Shown piece by piece: positions 58,575 through 64,000 of a stretch of DNA of 64,000 bases. Each line of letters opens with the position of its first letter. Position 1 is the stretch's first letter. This DNA is from Sepiola atlantica (lineage: Eukaryota; Mollusca; Cephalopoda; Sepiida; Sepiolidae). The notes beneath the pieces were generated by a model. The model was not told the DNA's origin and did no database searches. It saw only the letters and a program-made list of their open reading frames with translations. The stretch spans positions 133,559,788 to 133,623,787 of the forward strand of contig OY744521.1 in the NCBI GenBank assembly GCA_963556195.1, in the 5' to 3' direction. Both the position numbers and the translations under genes were made by a program.

Positions 58575-59657
58575 TTGAATATTTAAATAATAATAGAAAA
58601 TGATTGCATTCATTTTAAATGGCATCATTGTTTTGGTTTCAACTTTCTATTATTATAAATATTTATACATGAATTATGCTTCATAAGATGTGGACATTTA
58701 TGTATTTAAACTCATATTACCAGGAACACATCATATCACAAAAACTTTACTAATATCTGACGTAAATTTTCTGTCTCAGCGAGAGGCATGTCGTCCTGGG
58801 ATTTATACCAACAAAAATGAGAGAAAAGTAAAAAAAAAAAAAGTCTTGTTCAGACGAGGACACTTTTACGTGTCGTAAATCTGAGATTATAAAAAATAAT
58901 AATAAAAATCAGTGTATTCATTGTTTTATTGCATCGTTCTTTTGCTTTAAACTTTCCTTTTAAAGTATGTATAAAAACGTGTTCTAAATAAAGATTATAC
59001 ACACACATATTAAAATTGTTTACAGTTGTTTAAAAGTCATGTTTGTATTAAGTCATAAAATGCAACATACATGTTATCAAATATCGAATCTCAGCAGAAC
59101 AGCAACTATCATGTACACAGAAAAAAGTACAACAATGTACGAAAATGTTCAATTCTCACCTAGAAAAAACAAATATCACAATAATAGATCAACTATCAAA
59201 TACCATAAAAGTGCATACTTTGTAAGCCAGAAAGGGAATTAAATATTAAGGCGTGTTCTTATTAACCCTTAAATACATTTTGTTTCAAATATGACACATT
59301 CCAATAAAATGCCTATTTAATATAATTTTAGAAATAGTATGTGTCAAGCTGCAACTTGTTTTACATCTGAAAAACTACACCTATTATTATATTAAGTCCT
59401 TAATCGAGTCTAAATAGCTGATCTAAATATATTAGAGCCATAAATTGAAATGTTGATAAGTGTGAGTAGTTATTTGTATGATGTCGCATCAGCACACCCA
59501 CTAAATAAGTAATCAGTATGTTCGATGTCACGGGGGGGTTTCATCGATGTTCCATCTGAAGAATTCAAGAGCCTCAACTAATAAATATGATCATTTTATT
59601 AGTAAGTAAACATTTGTTTTTATGATTCTCTTAAAATATAATGATTATTTAGGAGCA

Positions 59658-59665
59658 TATATATA

Positions 59666-59720
<55 letters not shown>
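59658..59720. repeat. (AT)n microsatellite
   Basis: AT array of about 60 bp. 59721-60420 after it holds nothing recognised. Confidence 0.95.
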
Positions 59721-59724
<4 letters not shown>

Positions 59725-60417
59725 CATATATGTTAGTGCGTTTTCATATATGTAAAAATAAATCCCATTTATTGCATATTTTAGTTCAATCATTTCACCC
59801 CCAAAAACCGTTTATACTACTTATATTATGAAAAGTGTTTAACTTTTTTTAAACCAATATAAAAAATAAAGCATTTAAGGGTAAAAAGAAAATGGCATGC
59901 ATTTAAAAAGAACGTCATTCTATTATATGTTTTAGAAAAGTTGGGGGGAAATAAAGATGTATTACCAATCGCGATGCATACGTTTTCTTACACGGCACAT
60001 TAGCTTGTTAAAAAATGATTTTCATGAATTGTTTTAATTTATCTTTATTATTATTCATTACATTTACAATGTCACATAAATATATCATCTATGTACGTAA
60101 CTTTATATATATATATGTGTATATATTGTTTCTCATTAAAAGTCAAACTTTCAAAATGAAAGCTCAATTATCAGTAAGATATACACATATCAAATAGTAT
60201 AGATACTTTCTATAACAAAGAGACATTAAATGTATAATTCTAATAATAATACTAATACGAAGAATAAATACTATACAACTTGGTTTATAATACATATATA
60301 CCCTTTTGATTTGAAATAGTTACATTAACTTGGCTACTGCTTTTTGTTGTGGTTTCGGGATACAGTAGGGTTATACTGAGTTGATGTTGAAATATTAAAG
60401 TCTTAAATAATATAAAG

Positions 60418-60420
<3 letters not shown>

Positions 60421-60480
<60 letters not shown>
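60421..60480. repeat. (AT)n microsatellite
   Basis: AT array followed by ATT repeats. Confidence 0.95.
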
Positions 60481-60482
<2 letters not shown>

Positions 60483-60729
60483 ATTATTAATTAATATTGC
60501 ATCCGGACATGCTTTTAAAAGCGTTTAGCATAATTTATTATTAAATTATTAAAATAACGTTTAAAAAGAAAAAAAATAGGAACTCTACTATTTTAATACA
60601 CATCTCGCGTGTGCGCGTTTTCTCATATTTAAATGAATAAGCTGTTATAACATCACAGCGTCTATTTTCCAACTTACGGTCTTCGACATACATACGGACC
60701 CATTTGAAATATTACAACCTCGTTTCATA

Positions 60730-60765
60730 CTCTGAAGATGCGATTTGTCTTGCGAAATAATTAGT
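60730..60765 (+). other. possible decayed PLE terminal motif
   Basis: CTCTGAAGATGCGATTTGTC then TTGCGAAATAATTAG resembles CTGAAGA...GCGAAA PLE-end cores with a short GC stem. Isolated and weak. Confidence 0.2.
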
Positions 60766-60914
60766 CAAAAGATCAAAGTGTAAAACAAAATATATTCTGA
60801 TTATATTTTATTAATAAATATTGCATGGGAACATGCTTTTAAAAGCTTTTCAGTCTCATTTATTTCTAAATTCTAAAAACATGTTTACAAAAAAAACATG
60901 AGTTTTCTTTTTTT

Positions 60915-60916
<2 letters not shown>

Positions 60917-60983
<67 letters not shown>
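60917..60983. repeat. (AT)n microsatellite
   Basis: AT array with one ATAC interruption. 60984-61597 after it is T-rich, with no recognised gene. Confidence 0.95.
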
Positions 60984-60988
<5 letters not shown>

Positions 60989-61597
60989 CGAGATAATTAG
61001 TTAAAATTGGTAAATTCTTCATTATATTAGATACAATAAAATGGAAGTAGTTATTATAAAATAATAAATAAATTAATAAAGAGAGTGGCTTTCATTGATT
61101 TTAAAAATTAATTCCGTTAAATTTACTAGTAATAATATCGACTTATTTTGTATTAATTTTACATTGTTTTCTCTTTTTTTATTTGTATTTTATTTATTTT
61201 TTATATCTTTTTTTCCTTTCTAGTTTACTTTCTTTCTAGAATGCTATTATTTAGTACGATGCAATGAAAAATGGCAATGTCTAAGTAAACTATATGTATT
61301 TTTTACTAACTGTTTTTGTATCAAATATGACCTCCATGAAAGTAAACATAATATAATCTTCTTTAATTGGATCTTTATATATAATAGCTATAATTATGTC
61401 AGATTTGTATTTGTGTTTTATTATTTTTGAAGGTTTTGCGGCACATATTGGGGTTATTTTAATGAGTCGCACTAATAGAAAATCCAACATATATAAATAT
61501 GTATGTTGGTTGTATAAGTGATGACCCAACGGTCCGTTAAAAAGGGAATCTTTTCATAATTAATAAATACATGGTTACTGAAATATAACTTTCTATT

Positions 61598-61669
<72 letters not shown>
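61598..61669. repeat. (AT)n microsatellite
   Basis: AT array of about 70 bp. Confidence 0.95.
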
Positions 61670-61672
<3 letters not shown>

Positions 61673-61874
61673 ATGCTTTTATTCAAACATGTACACGGTC
61701 TGCTACACTGGCATGTCGATGTTATCGATCTACAGCTCTCAAGGCAGATAATTTTTTATGATCCTACCTGGTCGCTGAATTCCAGGAAGAATGAAGTCAA
61801 GCAAAGAAGAAGAGGAGAAAGAAATAAAAGTCATGTGACCGATTTTAAAATATAAATGCCATTAGAAATTAATA

Positions 61875-62215
61875 TTTTCATTTTTTTATCCAACACTGAG
61901 CTTGGGTAAAAAGGGGGGGGCGAGGAAAAGAAAAGAAAAAGAAAAGGAAGAAAAATATATTTGCCGTTCGAAAAGTTTAATTTACAGCTATTTGTATTTT
62001 TATTTTGTATTTTTATCCAACGCTTAGCTAGGGTAGGGGGGTTTGAAGGAAAAGATAAAGGAAGGGAAAGATGAGACGGGTAGAGGGAGGTTAGGGGTGG
62101 GTGTCTATTTAGGATTTGTTGCTGGCTGAGAATTGTTAATGTAAGATTCGAGTTAAATTCATATTTATTTTTTATCCAGCGCAGGGCTGGATAAGAGGGT
62201 GTCGGGGGAGATGAA
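61875..62215. repeat. three diverged tandem units, period about 127-160 bp
   Basis: TTTTTATCCAACGCTTAGCT and variants recur near 61884, 62011 and 62171, each followed by a G-run (GGGTAGGGGGG, GGGTAAAAAGGGGGGGG) and a purine-rich AAAGAGAAAGG stretch. A minus-strand Ser/Pro-rich frame across it (61831-62232) is a by-product of the pyrimidine bias. Confidence 0.6.
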
Positions 62216-62289
62216 ACAAGAGAGAAACCCAAAAGATAAAGACTTTTGTTGAGATGAGCACGTGGAGTAAGGGTAGACGCCGTTAAAAC

Positions 62290-62291
62290 AC

Positions 62292-62327
<36 letters not shown>
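62290..62327. repeat. (AT)n microsatellite
   Basis: AT array of about 37 bp. Confidence 0.9.
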
Positions 62328-62576
62328 GCTTGTTTTATTTTACTACAGTTGAAGTTATAAGAAACCAAATGTCATTCTGGGGGCTAACACTTTCTCTCTA
62401 TATGAGATACATAGATATTCGAGTGTTCAAGTAAAGTTATCCCTTGTCTATCAAACATTGAGTTAGTAAAAAACTTAAGAACATAAATGTCTTCTCCCCA
62501 ATTGATCAGTTCACTATGTTATAGTATATGTTTCTTGCAGTCTTTTGCTCTTATCGGATTCCAGGACAAAATACAT

Positions 62577-62768
62577 CTAGTCTGGTGGAGTATCAATGTA
62601 GGTGTGGTTACTTGAGCTAACATCACTGGGAGAAGTTGCACCATTTTTCGTATAAGCAAATGTATAGCTGTGTCGAGGGGATGTTATTTGGTCTTCGAAT
62701 ACTACGTTATGTTGAATATTTGGTCGTGGTTTACTGTTAGGGGGAAGTATCCTCATGTTGGGTAGTCC
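62577..62768 (-). CDS. candidate terminal exon of an unknown host gene
   Basis: Minus-strand open frame of about 64 codons ending at TAG (62577-62579). It opens only after a splice-acceptor-like CTCTCTCTAAAGGGATGTGTCAG|GA at about 62769, with an in-frame stop just upstream of it. The peptide is polar and rich in Ser, Thr, Asn and Pro (SKPRPNIQHNVVFEDQ, SPRHSYTFAYTKNG, HTYIDTPPD at the C-terminus). That is unlike the repeat-derived frames around it and would suit a cytoplasmic tail. No domain recognised. It could still be chance. Confidence 0.3.
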   Translation of the reverse strand, partial: GLPNMRILPPNSKPRPNIQHNVVFEDQITSPRHSYTFAYTKNGATSPSDVSSSNHTYIDTPPD

Positions 62769-62774
62769 TGACAC

Positions 62775-63539
62775 ATCCCTTTAGAGAGAGAACGAAGACG
62801 TTCAATAAGTGTGTCTAGTAGATAATTCAAAGTATCACCTATGAATACAAACTCTTCCGGTAATTCAAACTCATGTGTATGTTAAGGTGTGCGTGTGTAA
62901 TAAACATTTCTTCTCTTGATCCTAGCAATTTATTAGAAGAATCAATTTTCAGATGTATATGAGCTCCATATTCAATATGAAACCCTTCAAAAAGCTATTT
63001 CAAAATTACTATAGAGCTAAAAATAATGAAAATCTCAGATAAGACATATAGAAAACTGTGACTATATGGTAATTTGGGAGAAACATAAATCTTATCAATG
63101 TTTATAAAGAACAATTCGCTGCATACTTGAACAAATCTGTACGAACAGCCTTCGCTCTCAGAGACAGTTGTTAAGTGAAAACGACTCAACATTCGGATAA
63201 AGTTTTTTTATATGGATTTCCACCTGGCCGTGTTATGCTTTTCATCTGGTAACTGTTTCTGATCACGGGGGATTTCATATGGTAACTTGGATTATGTTAA
63301 TGTAGGCTCTGAATTTTCTCCAGAAACATCTGTAAAATTTGGTTTGTTACTAAATTGACATTAAATGACAGTATTATATAACTGAAGTTTATAATTATAT
63401 ATGCATATATTAAAAAAATCAAGTTTAATAGAATCATGATATAACTCACATTATTACTAACTTACACACTTATGCAGGACATTTTATGATGTTAAAACTA
63501 TCTCATATATACACATATGAATATACAACTATTTTATAT

Positions 63540-63545
<6 letters not shown>
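62775..63545. other. unassigned sequence upstream of the candidate exon
   Basis: AT-rich, with no exon, repeat or RNA recognised. Confidence 0.35.

Positions 63546-63603
<58 letters not shown>
63546..63603. repeat. (AT)n microsatellite
   Basis: AT array of about 57 bp. Confidence 0.95.
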
Positions 63604-63605
<2 letters not shown>

Positions 63606-63688
63606 ATGGATATCTCTGTCAGTTTGCATGCACATCTAATCCGCTATGTGTGTTGAATTTACTTTTCTGTTGATCAAATTACAGTCTA

Positions 63689-63693
<5 letters not shown>

Positions 63694-63760
<67 letters not shown>
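63694..63760. repeat. (AT)n microsatellite
   Basis: AT array of about 66 bp. It and the array at 63546 are both followed by similar phrases (GATGGATATCTCTGTCAGTTT; GATCTGAATCTCTAGCGAGTC), suggesting a local duplication. The last 240 bp of the window hold nothing recognised. Confidence 0.9.
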
Positions 63761-63763
<3 letters not shown>

Positions 63764-64000
63764 CTGAATCTCTAGCGAGTCTGTCATAATCAATTCATAT
63801 TGTCCATCGTAGTTCGATTCGATATCTTATATAACTCAAGTATGTTCCTCATAGTTTACTTTTCATCGAAAAAAAAACTTAGTAACATATCGAATTAAAC
63901 TTCAGATTGAATTAAAGTAAATAATAAACGACTGCATTTATTGATAAAAGTATCATGTATCGATGCAACTAAACACCCAATGAGCAGCTGTGTATATGCA

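Overview
This is an AT-rich eukaryotic window with no recognisable complete host gene. Retroelements and long (AT)n arrays fill much of it. The mix of Penelope-like elements (PLEs) with GIY-YIG endonucleases, Tx1-like and R2-like/jockey-like LINEs, Ty3/gypsy elements, mariner, Helitron and pervasive (AT)n tracts suggests a lophotrochozoan, most likely a mollusc and possibly a cephalopod. That assignment is inferred from familiarity with the repeat families; no host gene confirms it.

Layout. 1-5.3 kb: diverged tandem repeats and a decayed jockey/CR1-type LINE. 5.3-17.7 kb: many (AT)n tracts, a broken mariner with both terminal repeats (9335-10752), a foldback repeat, paired dispersed repeats, an R2-like LINE fragment, a PLE copy with an inverted 5' part (about 14124-15137) and a PLE reverse-transcriptase relic. 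17.8-18.9 kb: a non-coding element with GC-rich terminal inverted repeats. 19.4-25.3 kb: a PLE cluster, including a near-perfect 853 + 853 bp palindrome, plus a mariner relic and a foldback element. 25.3-26.4 kb: a non-autonomous Helitron. 26.4-32.3 kb: two more PLE relics around unassigned sequence.

The centrepiece is 36581-51632, a four-level nested stack, all on the minus strand. The outermost element is an old gypsy (Gypsy-2: 257-bp LTR, 5-bp target duplication). A Tx1-like LINE (LINE-B) sits in its 5' LTR, and a deletion then fused LINE-B's endonuclease to Gypsy-2's reverse transcriptase. A young gypsy (Gypsy-1: identical 169-bp LTRs, 5-bp target duplication) sits in ORF1 of LINE-B. A full-length, apparently intact Tx1-like LINE (LINE-A, 6118 bp, 18-bp target duplication) sits in the 5' LTR of Gypsy-1. 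Gypsy-1 encodes one 1007-residue Gag-RT-RNaseH-integrase frame that lacks a zinc knuckle and a protease.

51.6-64 kb is mostly unassigned AT-rich DNA with more (AT)n arrays, a degenerate minisatellite, a triplicated repeat and one candidate terminal host exon (62577-62768, minus strand). Recurrent hammerhead-ribozyme-like cores (CTGATGA, stem, GAAAC) lie at PLE termini, mostly next to (AT)n arrays.
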